Assembly: GCA_021018815.1 (NCBI GenBank)
Contig: JAITYX010000002.1
Coordinates: 14,539,001-14,603,000 of the forward strand
Direction of reading: 5' to 3'
Length of the DNA: 64,000 nt
Source: Talinum fruticosum
Lineage: Eukaryota > Streptophyta > Magnoliopsida > Caryophyllales > Talinaceae
Translations under genes and position numbers: made by a program
Notes under the pieces: model-generated
Seen by the model: the letters and a program-made list of their open reading frames with translations, nothing else
Databases searched by the model: none
Told to the model about the DNA's origin: nothing
Shown: positions 25,142 to 35,808 of the stretch, one piece after another
Layout of the letters: each line of letters starts with the position of its first letter
Position numbering within the stretch: position 1 is the stretch's first letter

Positions 25142-25813
25142 TCATTTTGTACGTTGAATCAGAGAAAGATGACCTACACCAGCAATGAGACCATCAACAG
25201 GAATATTCATCAAGTCTTCCCATGATGTTGGATCATCGGACTGAATCTGAAGAGGTATTTCAGCAAAGGCTTCACTCATTTCTGAGAAAACATCTAACTC
25301 ATCAGCAATACCTAGATTCCAAACTTTGAAGATTTCTTCTGGTGAAGGCTCCATCTCATATGTTGTCAAACTCAAGTCTAAACCGGAACCAAGGTGTCCA
25401 ATTTTTGCAATGTCCTCAGTATAAATTGGCTCAAAGAGATTATCACTTCTTCCCTCCATCCTAGCATTTTTGCGTACCAATACAAGACAGTCCTCATCAT
25501 CTTCAGAAATGTTTATGCTCTCAGCATCTCCTGTATCATCAACTATGAGATTCTCATCGTCATCAGTTGGTTGTCTGTTGATTTTAGAGGAAGAAGAATC
25601 CAGTGGACCTGGCTGGGAACTGAGAATCTTCATCAAGATGTCTTTCATAGAACTCCAGTCTGTACTAGAGGCACCCATGTGATTGTTCGTGCAAGAATCA
25701 GCCCTTGCTAAATCTACTCGGGAGAGTGCATCTTCACTTGGGTTGGAATTTAGAGAGTCCAGATGAATGGAATAACCAGATACTTCCTCCATATCATCAT
25801 CTACTATTGCCAT
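25142..25813 (-). CDS. Acidic plant protein of unknown function (223 aa)
   Basis: I do not recognise a named family. The uninterrupted reading frame begins MAIVDDDMEEVSG. It continues through a Ser/Asp-rich middle with an acidic patch (NISEDDEDCLVLVRK, roughly residues 115-130) and ends with an ordered-looking block: PSPEEIFKVWNLGIADE, SWEDLMNIPVDGLIAGVGHL. The protein is intracellular by sequence, with no signal peptide and no transmembrane segment. The coding part lies within one exon, whose acceptor (CTTGCAG) puts the exon start at 25890. The chosen ATG is the first in this frame; the frame stays open upstream without another ATG. A 20-codon out-of-frame upstream ORF (25797-25856) overlaps the start. 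Function may be regulatory given its acidity, but that is a guess. Confidence 0.7.
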   Translation of the reverse strand: MAIVDDDMEEVSGYSIHLDSLNSNPSEDALSRVDLARADSCTNNHMGASSTDWSSMKDILMKILSSQPGPLDSSSSKINRQPTDDDENLIVDDTGDAESINISEDDEDCLVLVRKNARMEGRSDNLFEPIYTEDIAKIGHLGSGLDLSLTTYEMEPSPEEIFKVWNLGIADELDVFSEMSEAFAEIPLQIQSDDPTSWEDLMNIPVDGLIAGVGHLSLIQRTK

Positions 25814-25856
25814 GTCCACAATAACAAGTATAAGCTTGGTAAAAGCCAAACCGCAT
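25797..25856 (-). promoter_or_regulatory. Upstream ORF overlapping the start of the 25.1-kb gene
   Basis: In the 5' leader an ATG at 25856 opens a 19-residue frame (starting MRFGFYQAY) that ends at TGA 25797-25799, 17 bases inside the main coding region. An overlapping upstream ORF of this kind usually lowers translation of the main frame unless the upstream ATG is skipped. It is only relevant if the 25890 acceptor is used. Confidence 0.4.
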
Positions 25857-25890
25857 AAAGATATCAATAGAAGAACGAAATTCAGAAACC

Positions 25891-26810
25891 TGCAAGAAAA
25901 AGGACTCTAGAGTGAATTGCATGCACTTAAATCTTTGGTTGGCAACTTCACAAAATTGTCAATTGCGTCGATGCAAACAATATAGACAATATCAAACAGA
26001 AGACATAACCATGTATCCCTCGATGCAAAAGCAAAACAAGCATAACAAAAACAATAATCGAGTAAAACATGCAAGCAAAGTGATAAACTATCCCTGCAAA
26101 CAATATGCAAGTAAAATGATGAAAGCTCCAGACTCTTCTGCAGTTGTGCTTAACAAAATTTTCAAATCTTTACTAAACCCTAGCCCACCATTCACCTCAA
26201 TTCCTACTAAAATGGTCTTCAAATAAGGAAAAAGCTCGATTGAACTAGCAGATCTTGCACTTCATCACCTCCGCAAATGCGGAAAGAGTTGAATCTTCCC
26301 ATTTTGGGGAGTACCCATTATACTTTTGAAGAAGCACCTAAGCATATTTCTATGCTTTCAATACCACCTTAGATGCCTTTCTCTCTCTCCACCTTCAGTA
26401 AGGTCGCCCAATTTGCAGGAATTAGTGTAACAAAATTTGAAGAGCAAAATCATCAATTTCCGAGCAGAAAACGAACAATAATTCTCCCCCAAAACAAAGA
26501 AAGCTAAACCCCGCAAATTTCACGCAAAGTATTCGCAATTATGAAACAAATCGTACACGGAAGAAAATAAGATTACAAAGAATGACGAATCAAATAGCTC
26601 GATTCCAAATCAATCAAATGTAACGGAACTCAAAATCTTGAGGAGAGAGAGAGAGACCGAGAAAGGCTTGAGCAATTACCTTGAGATTTTCCTGCGGTAT
26701 TCTCAAAATCTTTCAGCCTGCTTAGGGTTTGAGAGAGAGGAAAAAAAATTCCTAGAGTAGAGTTTTGAGATCATTTTCAGAAGATGGAAGGAGAAAGGTG
26801 AATTCTAAAA
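25891..26810 (-). other. Leader intron and non-coding first exon of the 25.1-kb gene
   Basis: On the minus strand a donor (CTCAAG/GTAATTGC, exon ending at 26680) and the acceptor at 25891 define a leader intron of about 790 bp. The putative first exon (26680 to about 26800) carries an AAACCCTAA telo-box, common in promoters or leaders of housekeeping plant genes. Short frames within the intron are not supported as genes. Confidence 0.55.
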
Positions 26811-26833
26811 ACCCAATTGGGGGAAAAATGATT

Positions 26834-26905
26834 TCCGTTGCCGGGACTTGAACCCGGGTCTCTCGGGTGAGAGCCGAGTATCCTAACCACCTAGACTACA
26901 ACGGA
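26834..26905 (-). tRNA. tRNA-Glu (anticodon CTC)
   Basis: The minus strand reads as a 72-nt cloverleaf. The acceptor stem TCCGTTG pairs with CAACGGA, the D-arm contains TAGTCTAGGTGGTTA, and the anticodon stem CTCGG/CCGAG encloses CTCTCAC with anticodon CTC. The T-arm is CCCGGGTTCAAGTCCCGG. It has no intron and no encoded CCA, as normal for nuclear tRNA genes. A T-rich stretch suitable for Pol III termination follows on the minus strand (26821-26833 contains ATTTTTCCC on that strand). Confidence 0.96.
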
Positions 26906-28390
26906 TTTGTTATACAGCGGCCCTTTTAAATTATAAATCACAAAGCCCTTAATAATTTTACCAAAAACCTTGTATGCGTAAACCATACAAAGACTTTACG
27001 CCTTATTTTCTTGAGAGATAAACATTTTTGTGATATACACAAGGATTCTGCATTAAAATAAAAAATAAAAAAAGACAGATGGGCCGCCAATGGACCTACC
27101 AGCCCATATTCAAATGGACTAAGGCCAACTCTTGATAAGGTGGTGCCATATGATTATAGCTCACATTTTTCGGCCCATGGGCCCAATTAATCAACGAAAC
27201 ACCCGGAGAAGAAAAGGAATTGGCCAGAGTGAAGGTCACTTTTTTAGGGTTTGTATTTGTACTTTAATAAAAGAGTCAATCATTAATCTTAAATTAAATG
27301 CATGTCACGTATTAGTCAAAGTCAGGTGGATTAGTTTCCATTATCCAAGGGCATAGACTTTCTTGCCAAAGACCAAGGGCAGAGAGTTACATTATTTTCA
27401 TCAATACTCCATCCGTTTTAAAATACATGTTGTTTTAAGGTTACACGAAAATGTCAAAGAAATACAGAATTTGTAACAAATTTTATGTTAAAAGACTAAA
27501 TTGCCCATATATTTTATTGAAAATTAAAAAAATCAATGAAAAAAGAAGAGAAATAAGACATTAATAAGAACAAAGTTGGTAAACTTAAAATTGTAAAATG
27601 ACAAGTATTATGAAACAAAAAAATTAGTTAAAATAACATGTATTTTGAAACAAAGGCAGTATTATACCTAATAAATTAGAAACCATCATAAAATTATTTT
27701 AGTTTCCATTATCCAAGGGCACAAATTATAAACCATCATGTAATTGTTACTTTTTAGGTTTGTATTTTTATAGTGAAGCATTTATTATTTGTGTATAATA
27801 AAATTATACTGTGCACAAAAAGAGATACTTTAAACATGCGATTAAGTTTACAAATATATGAACAATTGACCCGACAACGTAATAATATACATCTATATCA
27901 TTTTATCAACCTTTATTATTTATTTAAATCAAAGCAAATCAGTAAAGTCATAACGTAATTATTATTATTAGCTCTCTACATATATATATTACACCGTTGT
28001 TTTAATTTGTTTATTTTTCATTGGATTAAATGACTTACACTTAAATCAAAATAAATAAATAAATAAATAATTATTGTCGACTAATTGTGTATTTATTAAT
28101 GAGATTTTAATGTCATAGTAAAAACTTACATACTAAATACATTACATCACATATCTAATATTTACTGTCCCGTTATATTATATTACCCCTAACTAAATCA
28201 ATTATGTATAATTTTTTACATTAACGACCCACCTCCATGTACATGCGTAGAAGAATATATGAATCTCCATGGAATAATAAAGACCGATCCAAGTTGCGGT
28301 GCCAAATAAGTTGAGGATTTTCAATTTGACAAAATTCACATGTTGATTGTTGACTTCCCTTTTTAATTAATTTTTATTTTGCCAGCCCAA
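26906..28390. other. AT-rich intergenic region containing a Stowaway-like MITE
   Basis: Apart from the MITE at 27407-27659 I find no gene here. Frames at 27132 and 27773 are AT-rich chance frames. The phrase TAGTTTCCATTATCCAAGGG occurs twice, at about 27331 and 27700, flanking the MITE region, so a small local duplication is present. Confidence 0.5.
27407..27659. mobile_element. Stowaway-like MITE (253 bp, TA target duplication)
   Basis: Starts CTCCATCCGTTTTAAAATAC and ends with the imperfect inverse GTATTTTGAAACAAAGGCAG. The flanks are TA dinucleotides at 27405-27406 and 27660-27661. The interior is AT-rich and shares TTAAAAGACTAAATTGCC and ATTTTATTGAAAATTAA-like words with the copies at 30716 and 42548. 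Confidence 0.75.
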
Positions 28391-28399
28391 AATCGTACG

Positions 28400-28575
28400 T
28401 TAGACACGTGTGAAGTTCCGCTTTGCCAGCCTAAGATCCTCGCCTGTGACGTCCACCCTCTCAAAGATACATTCACGAGTCAGAGGCTGACACGTGTTCA
28501 ACAACAATACCCAGCTGACTCAGCACAGGCCCAGCCCCAGCCCCAGCAGGTAAGCTACTCTATCCACGTGGCCCA
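28400..28575. promoter_or_regulatory. Cluster of three CACGTG G-box/ABRE motifs
   Basis: CACGTG occurs at 28405-28410, 28491-28496 and 28565-28570. A TGACGTCC (TGACG-type) element is at 28447-28454 and CAGCTGACTCAG lies near 28511. The block is clearly less AT-rich than its surroundings. A 68-codon frame across it is probably incidental. The nearest downstream plus-strand gene is the peptide gene at 29951, 1.4 kb away, so it may be a distal element for that gene or the promoter of an undetected transcript. Confidence 0.5.
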
Positions 28576-28829
28576 ATCACCGTAGCCCAGGTGTCACCCA
28601 CCAAGACAAATCCCATAATCTCACTACCTGAAAAATCTCATCTAAAAGATATGCAATTAATCCTTTGCTAACCCCGTACAAACGTATACCAACCTCCTTC
28701 CATTGTAAGTATAATCTCATCGCCAACATATAATTTGACCTTTATTTGCTTAGAAAAATTAACAAAATTGCATAAAATTTATTAAAAAGGTATCTACTGG
28801 AGTTATAAAACTAATTCATTACTTATAAC

Positions 28830-28835
<6 letters not shown>

Positions 28836-28884
<49 letters not shown>
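28836..28884. repeat. (AT)n microsatellite
   Basis: Uninterrupted AT dinucleotide run of about 24 units. Confidence 0.95.
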
Positions 28885-28888
<4 letters not shown>

Positions 28889-29788
28889 ACTTTGCCGCAT
28901 ATATGTATATACTAGTATAACTACTCCGCTTATATTGTCTTGAATATTTGCATTAGTTGTTTTATCTATGTAACAATTCTACTTGTATCAGCTATTGTGG
29001 CTTCTAAGGCCCTGTTTTATTTAGTTGTAATAAGTTGGAAGGAAAATTTTAAAAAGTTATAAGATAATTGTAAAGTTATTTATAAAAAATTGTAAGGAGA
29101 CTGTAAGGAGTTATAAGTAACTATAAAAAAACTATAAAGAGCTGTTAGAGGTTTTAAAACTGTATGTTAAAGTTAAATAAAATAGGGACTAAATTAATTC
29201 AATGTCGTAGAGGAATTTTATTTAAATACATAAATTAATGCTTTTAATTAAGTCATAAGTATAAATTTTTATATTCCCTGCCCCTATAACACCTAACCTA
29301 ATCCTTCTTTCTAATTATGATTTCGAATTTTAATATATTAAAATAAAATAATAATTACCCTACAATAAATCATTAAGTTCTATATATATATATATATATA
29401 TATAACTGGACAGTTTTGATATTTTATTTTGAAGACATATGAGTGGCAAAACCTGGTTAAGTTAGGTGGGTCAACGGGCATGAAGTCATTAAGCGAGCGG
29501 AGTAATAGAATTAGTTTTGTAAAAAAATCCTAGAGTTAAATATATGTTTGTGTGGTTATGTTAGAGCGTTATGGAAACTTCAAATTGGGGTTACGTTGAC
29601 CAAAATGACACTGGGGAGAGATACCGTAGTTAAGATATGCACGGGCTAGATCTTGTCTCTTCGTCAAAAAGCACAGAGAGAGAGAGAGAGTGGCCTCTTA
29701 CTGACCAACAAAGTTACGTAGCTACGATATTGTCATGCATGCTTTTGAATATGACTATGAGCTGGTGTTTTGTTGTAATTCACAGGTC
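28885..29788. other. AT-rich upstream region of the secreted-peptide gene
   Basis: No gene seen. It contains an AT microsatellite at 29381-29404 and a short GA run near 29671-29690. Repeated AACTATAAA/GTTATAAG-like words at 29040-29160 are low-complexity. The proximal promoter of the 29951 gene lies at its right end. Confidence 0.45.
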
Positions 29789-29796
29789 TATTTAAG
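29789..29796 (+). promoter_or_regulatory. TATA-like box of the secreted-peptide gene
   Basis: TATTTAAG lies about 155 bases upstream of the ATG at 29951 and is followed by a CT-rich leader typical of plant 5' UTRs. Confidence 0.45.
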
Positions 29797-29950
29797 GCTC
29801 TACCTTACTCTTTCCCTCCCCTCCTCCACTCTCTCTCCTCCTCTCTATAGAAATTAAACCCTCTGCACCCTCCCCCAATACTCACATATACTCAACATCA
29901 AAAAAAAAATCACAAAAGAAATTCTCCCCTACCCGGCTACTCCTCCTCCC

Positions 29951-30253
29951 ATGGCAATTACGTTGCTGATTCTCTTCCTCTTCCTATCTCCTCCATTCAA
30001 CATCGCCTCCCTCCCCTCCTCATCGCGGTCAGGTTTCGTGGAGGCAACCAGACCTTTGAGCTCGCCTTTCAAGAACGATTACGCGGCATTGGCCCCACAG
30101 TTACCTGGCTCGGCCCACTCAACCGGCGGGTACACCGAGAAGGAGTTGGAAGCTTCCATGCCGAAGGGGTTCCGGCGTAAGTCCGCCCCGAGCCGATACG
30201 TTAACTACCACACGCTGGGAGTCTCCACATTGTGCACCAATGATAAAAACTAG
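29951..30253 (+). CDS. Small secreted peptide precursor (100 aa), unrecognised family
   Basis: A single-exon frame with a clear N-terminal signal peptide (MAITLLILFLFLSPPF, cleavage probably around residues 20-26). A variable Ser/Pro-rich middle with a DY dipeptide (KNDYAAL) follows. The basic C-terminal segment looks like a processed peptide: MPKGFRRKSAPSRYVNYHTL, followed by GVSTLC. Plants use many such precursors as apoplastic signals for receptor kinases. The SAPSR core and preceding PKG recall IDA/IDL peptides (PPSAPSKRHN), but the following residues differ, so that match is weak. Start is the first ATG after the TATA-like box. The AT-rich 3' flank has several poly-A-signal-like words. 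No frameshift is seen. Confidence 0.65.
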   Translation: MAITLLILFLFLSPPFNIASLPSSSRSGFVEATRPLSSPFKNDYAALAPQLPGSAHSTGGYTEKELEASMPKGFRRKSAPSRYVNYHTLGVSTLCTNDKN

Positions 30254-32077
30254 CCAGAGGGGCGAGCCATGAGCTATGCTGGAAGGAAACCACACAGAAT
30301 GGAATAATTAATCATATTGAGTGCAAGTTTTTATAGTTTTTTCGAATTCATAGATCATATACAGCCAAATTGTACTTGTATTACCAATATTTTCATGTAT
30401 ATATACTGGTAATATCTTGCACAAATTTTCGTAGAATACAATATTATCATGAGATTAATTGTCTCTTTCTTTTTGTATATAGTGTATGATTTCAATTGTT
30501 TATTTCGTTAATTATTGTCTTAATCTGATTATTATCTAAATAAATTATTTTATATTTGAGTTGCCTTGATGATGTATATTATATTATCATGTATTCAAAT
30601 AGATATTTTGATGCCTTCCTGTATATATCAACTTTTTTTCCAAATGATCACGAGGTAACTTCCTGCTTATTGGGAAAGGAGAGGGGGCCGTGGGCTAGCA
30701 GATTAGCATGTAATACTCCCATTGTTTGAAAATATATGTAACTTTAATTAATATTATTTATTTTATAATTTTAATAATTTAATAATAATTGATTTATTAA
30801 TTTTATTCTTATTATTTTTTTCTCTTCTTCTTTCATTGATTTTCTTTATTTCTAATAAAATTTTGTGATAATTTGGTCTTTTAATAGAAATTTTATCTTA
30901 AATTTTGTGTTTCCTTGTTATTCCCTCATAACTTTAAAAAGACAAGTATTTTGAAATTTATGGAGCCCTATTTATTTAGGTTGATTAGGAGGGATAAAAA
31001 ATTTATATACAAGCAAAGAAGAGCAATAGCAAGAAAGAAGCTCTTAAAAAGGTAATGTAAAGGGAGGAGTAAAAGTGCATCGATATGTACCTACTTGTCT
31101 TCAGTTAGCAGATATATTTTACTAAAGAATTGTCTTCTTAGCAGTTTTTGTTTCATAAAGTCATTTTATTTATTCCTCCATAATTTTTGTAAAAATAAAT
31201 ACCTTAATGAAGTAAAAAAACTAGGACACCTAGTAATTAATGAAATAATGGAAGAAAGAGGAGTAGGACACGTAGTAATTTCTCATATTTGTTATTTTTT
31301 TAACATACAATGGTAAGCTTCCTCATCACTTATTACGAGAAGACCTTAACGAGGGAAGACATGGAAGGAGGAGGAGGTAATAAGAAAGAGGGTATTCTTG
31401 TCAATCTCTATTCAAGCCCTCATCTCATTGATGGAATATGAGGTAAATATTACTAGACCACTTTAAGGAGGTTGCATTTTTTTTTTTACCTTAATTTATG
31501 AAATTTTCTTGACTCTCAAAAGCCCAAAGTATAGAACATTCACATGCATGCAACTTTGACAACCCAAAAATGGAGTTCTTGTCTTTTTACCTTTTTTTTT
31601 ATTTTTAGAGAAAATGGAGTTCTTATATTTGTTTACCCTTTATCGTAAGTATTTGTTACTTTTTTTTTTTTTTTAATGTAGAGAAGGCACATAGGGTAGT
31701 ATAATATAATAGGCAGAGGAATCGAATTTGAGATTTAATGTACTTAATATCTTAATCTTGATCATTAGGCCATAACCTCATTGGTATAAGTATTAGTTAC
31801 TTAATATGATAATAAATGTAGTTATTTGTTACTTGCACGCAGCACAAAGAGCACTAACAGGGAGTGACAGTTGGTTGGAGAAGAGGCTTAACAAGGGATA
31901 CGAATAAATTAACCTTTCAAATTATGGTAAAATTACTAAATTTACAAGAAGATGCAGAATAAGTGGTGAAAATGATTGTTTAAATAGGATCGCAGGTTGG
32001 GAAATAATAAATTAGATCGGAGGGAAAAAATAAAGCAAAATATTTTGGATCTTGTCACAATAAGATATCTTTTAAAT
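30254..32077. other. 3' flank of the peptide gene and intergenic DNA
   Basis: Contains the probable 3' UTR to about 30480, then a reverse-oriented Stowaway-like MITE at 30716-30965. After that the sequence is AT-rich with poly-T runs (31478-31492, 31660-31675). A frame at 31095-31316 has no recognisable features. Confidence 0.5.
30716..30965. mobile_element. Stowaway-like MITE, diverged, reverse orientation
   Basis: Left end CTCCCATTGTTTGAAAATAT follows TA (30714-30715); the right end reads CAAGTATTTTGAAATTTATG. On the reverse strand it shares ACTTTTT..AAGTTATGAGGG, AAATTTC..TTAAAAGACCAAATT and TTTTATTAGAAAT words with the copies at 27407 and 42548. The right boundary is approximate. Confidence 0.6.
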
Positions 32078-32339
32078 TAGCGCTGCTAAAAATTCGGGTT
32101 CGAGTCAAAATTGAATTAGATAAATCGATCATCGGACGAAATTTTTTGTCCGATATTCGATTTTTTCGGTTCGAACAATTTAAACAAATGTAAATTCGAA
32201 TTAAAATCGGGTTCGGACGATAGAAATATGAAATTTTATGTTCAAATTTGAAACTCGAACAAAAAGTTATAACCGGACCCGATTTTTTCGGGTCGGACGA
32301 ATTCAGTAAATCAGGTCGGATAAAATTTCGCCAACGCTA
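32078..32339. mobile_element. hAT-like MITE (262 bp) with near-perfect 8-bp target duplication
   Basis: The element starts TAGCGCTGC and ends GCCAACGCTA, giving a short imperfect inverted repeat TAGCGYTGG/C. Flanks are TTTTAAAT (32070-32077) and TTTTAAGT (32340-32347), matching at 7 of 8 positions, the duplication length typical of hAT. The interior is rich in TTCGGGT/TCGGACGA words and imperfectly self-complementary. Confidence 0.75.
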
Positions 32340-32347
32340 TTTTAAGT

Positions 32348-32793
32348 ATGTTCTCTTTACTTAAAAGTTAAATTTTCATATATTAAATAGCAAAAAAAAA
32401 TTGAATATTGTGATGGTGTTATAACTTATATTTATATTCTATTAAAAAACTTATATTTATGTAAAAATTGACATATATAACGTGTATAATGTGTTTTTAC
32501 ATATAGAATTGATCTATTGAAGGTATCATTTTATTCCCATTAATGTAACTGATGGATACTTATTAAAAATTTATTAATTTAAAATTTTACAACATATTAA
32601 TTTAGGTTGCAACAAGACATTTAAAAAATGTCTTATTACAAAACGTATATCATCATCCAAAAATAAATTATACAGTGATTACTCTTAAAATATATATTAT
32701 AGCATACACTAAAGTTTAAACCATACATTCCTTTTAATTATATAGTATATAATATGGTTTAATTATATAATATATAATATCTGCCCTTTATAA

Positions 32794-32838
<45 letters not shown>

Positions 32839-33367
32839 CATGGGCATGATGATGGATCAATACACATCAAATCGTGGCATTCGGCTAGTTATTAGGTCAT
32901 AACTCATTATCATAAATGAGATGATTGTTAAGTGGTAACGGAAACAATTAAGTAGAAAGGGTAGACCCGCTATTGAATTTCCGGGGATTTTGCATGCTTT
33001 TACCACTGTTTACTCTTTTCAATTTTTCAAAATTAATATTATATGAATATATCTCTCTCTCTATCATGTCGGGTCCGGGCCCCGTAAGGATCCGTATACA
33101 TGGTACGGTTTTTTTGCCAGCTCCCCACCTCACTTGATCGATCATCGCCGCTTGCTTTCTCGTGGCATTCTTTAATGCCACCCTGGCTCCCCGTATAAAT
33201 TATTTGCACTCCCCACCAACTTCTTTTCTTTATTTCTCCCCTTCCCAAATCCCTCTTTTTCAATCAAATTGATTTTTTTAACTTTATGATATTTTGGATT
33301 TAAATTCGTTTCCTTACCATTCACCTCATTAAAATCATTCGGATCGATCTAGTCATTACCCATCATG
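32348..33367. other. AT-rich intergenic region downstream of GH9
   Basis: No gene seen. It includes a (AT)n run at 32796-32837 and a short GC-richer patch at 33060-33220 without recognisable coding content on either strand. Confidence 0.5.
32796..32837. repeat. (AT)n microsatellite
   Basis: Near-perfect AT dinucleotide run of about 21 units. Confidence 0.95.
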
Positions 33368-33505
33368 CAATTTTATTTATAAAGTAGTATATTTTTGTGA
33401 ATTTATAATCTTTAAACTGAATAATCTCAATAAATACAATTTTATTTATAAAGTAGTATATTTTTGTGAATTTATAATCTTTAAACTGAATAATCTCAAT
33501 AAAAT
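33368..33505. repeat. Perfect 69-bp tandem duplication
   Basis: The unit beginning CAATTTTATTTATAAAG at 33368 recurs identically from 33437 and ends in AATAATCTCAATAAA both times. The period is 69 bases. No differences are visible between the copies, so the duplication is recent or an assembly artefact. Confidence 0.9.
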
Positions 33506-33796
33506 GTAAGAATTTTCATTCGAAAAGAAAGAAAATGATGTTATACTACTTTATATATACGATATACAATGATACATTGTAAAATCACAATGATTTATCG
33601 TGATTTATGAGAAAAAATCCATCCTCACACCCTCATCATCATGAAGACAACTATCCCTCACAAAAAAAGGAAAAAAAAAAAGAAATCTTGTCTCCGCACA
33701 AGATGAGAGACATTTTTTCATGATGACTGGTAAATTACAATGGGAGAGGGATTGTATCTACAGCGTCTACCGCCCTTGATCAAGTCATCGATCATA

Positions 33797-35808
33797 CTAT
33801 ACTGGGCTCGGATTAGCGGCAAAATAGGCGAGGGCCCCAACAAATGGGGCATTAATGTAAGTAGTGGGCTCGGACTTTCTAAAATCAGCCCGATCATCAT
33901 CGTACAGGTCATCCTCACCGGGCCCGCCCACGAGGGCCCCAACGAGGACATTTGGGTTGGGCCTTGAGGAGTTATAGTAGGGGGTGCCCTCTTTACAAGT
34001 GATGGGCTGAGGGTGATCCTTGATGGAAGGCAGGGACGAGCCTCTATGGTGGATCCTCTGGGGGAACCTTAGGCTGTACCCTACCATGTAGGACATCCCC
34101 ATTGGGTTCTCACCCAAAATGTAGTTGACCTGCCTCTGAGCCACCCTTCGGAGTGCAGCGGGTCCTATGTTGACACCACCGCAATTGACCGTTTGGGACG
34201 ATTTTTCAAGGTAGTTGGCATAAACGAGGAGGAGGAAGGTGATCGAGGTGGCATGCTGGAGGTTGCTGCCCCCAGGCTTATAGATGAGTCCACCGGGGTG
34301 AACTCAATGTGGGAAGAGGAGGATTCCGGGATCAAAGTGCACATAAAGCTATCCGCCGATGATTTGTAGAGTTCGAGGGAGTACATGTTTCCTTCCAATG
34401 CTTCCTGTCAGATATATATATATAAATACATAAATATACGAAATATTTAATTTACTACTTAAAATCGATAAAAATACGTAATCAAATAATAAAATTACTA
34501 ACCTTAGATACCAGTACATTAAGGCCAGCATGTTTATTATCCCATCCAAACTCGTTAATATTGTCATCAGCCCCAAGAGTATGGGCATTGCTTGATATGT
34601 AGTTAAGGTAAGATTCATCTTGAGTAGCCCTCCTCAGCCATGCAGCTCCCCATAATAGCTCATCCTGCCCCTCACAACCCAACAAATTAGTTAATAGTTA
34701 GTAGTTAGGATTTCAGGAAACACAAAATATAATATATTTATTTTAATGGGACCATTATTTTTTTATTAATCATACATAATAGCTTAGACTTTTATAATAA
34801 TAATTGTGACTAAGACTTTAGTCCTAGCTGAATTTAATTTATTTCCTATTATTATATTGTATTGCATTAATTATTAAAATTTTCAACTGTAAAAATTAAG
34901 TACTTGCCTGATATCCATCAAAGTCACAGTAGTAGGGGCAGACCCCATCTCTAACGTCAGAATTATCACTATAAGCTCCTCTGAAATTGTCTGCAAATTG
35001 GAATGCAGTTATCGCATTTCTCAGTAAGGTTTCTGAGTAGCCGGGGTCGGTGGACCGCAATGCCATTGAGGCCGCTGCCAGTGCTGCCGCTGTCTCACCA
35101 GCTACGTCGGAAGCCGGGTTTGGGGCATCAACTACGTAGACTGTTCTTGCTGTGTCCATGTCCTCTGGCCTTTCCCAACAGTTGTGGTCACTTAGGGGAT
35201 CACCCACCTAGTAATTTTCATGTACAAATCAAATTACACTGAGAAATTATATGAGTGTGTACTAAACAAATTTATATACTAACAAAAAAAAAAAGGAGTC
35301 CATCTATAATCCCAACTCCTAAATGAAGTCATTCCCAGATTACCCTCTGCCCAAACCCCAAAATTACACAACCTTGACACTGAAAAATTACCTGGACATA
35401 AATCCTATTGGGGTGGGCAATGGTCTTGAGGAGGTAATCAGTGGCCCATTTGATAGCAACCAAAGAGTGATGGAGCTCATTTTCGGGCATCATCTCTCCA
35501 AACTCCACCACACTCCAAGCCAGCATTGTGGTGGTGAAGGCCATGGGGAAGTTGAACTTCACATTGTCTCCAGCATCGTAGTAGCCGCCGGTGAGGTCCA
35601 CGGCCCGCTCGGATCCGTCACCGAGAGCCGAATCAGCCCGCCACCGGAGGCGCTGGTCCTGGGGCAGGGGGCCCGACCTCTGGCCCTCGAAGAATAAGAT
35701 GGACTTTCTTAGGGCATCATGGTAGTCATGGTAGGAAAATACCAAAACGGGCAGGGCAAGAAAGAGTAAGAGAGACAGAGTGATGAGCTCAGGAGAAGAG
35801 GGCCTCAT
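33797..35808 (-). CDS. Endo-beta-1,4-glucanase, glycoside hydrolase family 9 class B
   Basis: Secreted enzyme that cleaves internal beta-1,4-glucan bonds during wall remodelling. Four exons: 35392-35808, 34908-35207, 34503-34664 and 33797-34404. Residues 1-25 form a signal peptide ([14 protein letters not shown]). The catalytic module follows directly: Asp pair in [16 protein letters not shown] (D78, D81), the GH9 histidine signature [15 protein letters not shown], and the Asp/Glu signature [16 protein letters not shown] near the end. There is no membrane anchor and no carbohydrate-binding tail, so class B. Intron 2 is GC-AG (CAG/GCAAGT). The last exon lacks one base where EFTP should continue as GGLIYKPGG (34293-34298). 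With it the coding length is 1488, or 495 aa, normal for the family. I cannot assign a numbered orthologue. Confidence 0.93.
34665..34907 (-). other. GC-AG intron in the GH9 gene
   Basis: The exon ends GATATCAG and the intron starts GCAAGT, a perfect match to the GC-AG donor consensus. It ends GGGGCAG. The junction [11 protein letters not shown] is conserved GH9 sequence and in frame, so there is no GT alternative that keeps the protein. Confidence 0.85.

Noticed and set aside
28379..28585. 68-codon frame over the G-box cluster
   Set aside because: Starts without a proper ATG context and its composition follows the motif-rich DNA; better explained as regulatory sequence.
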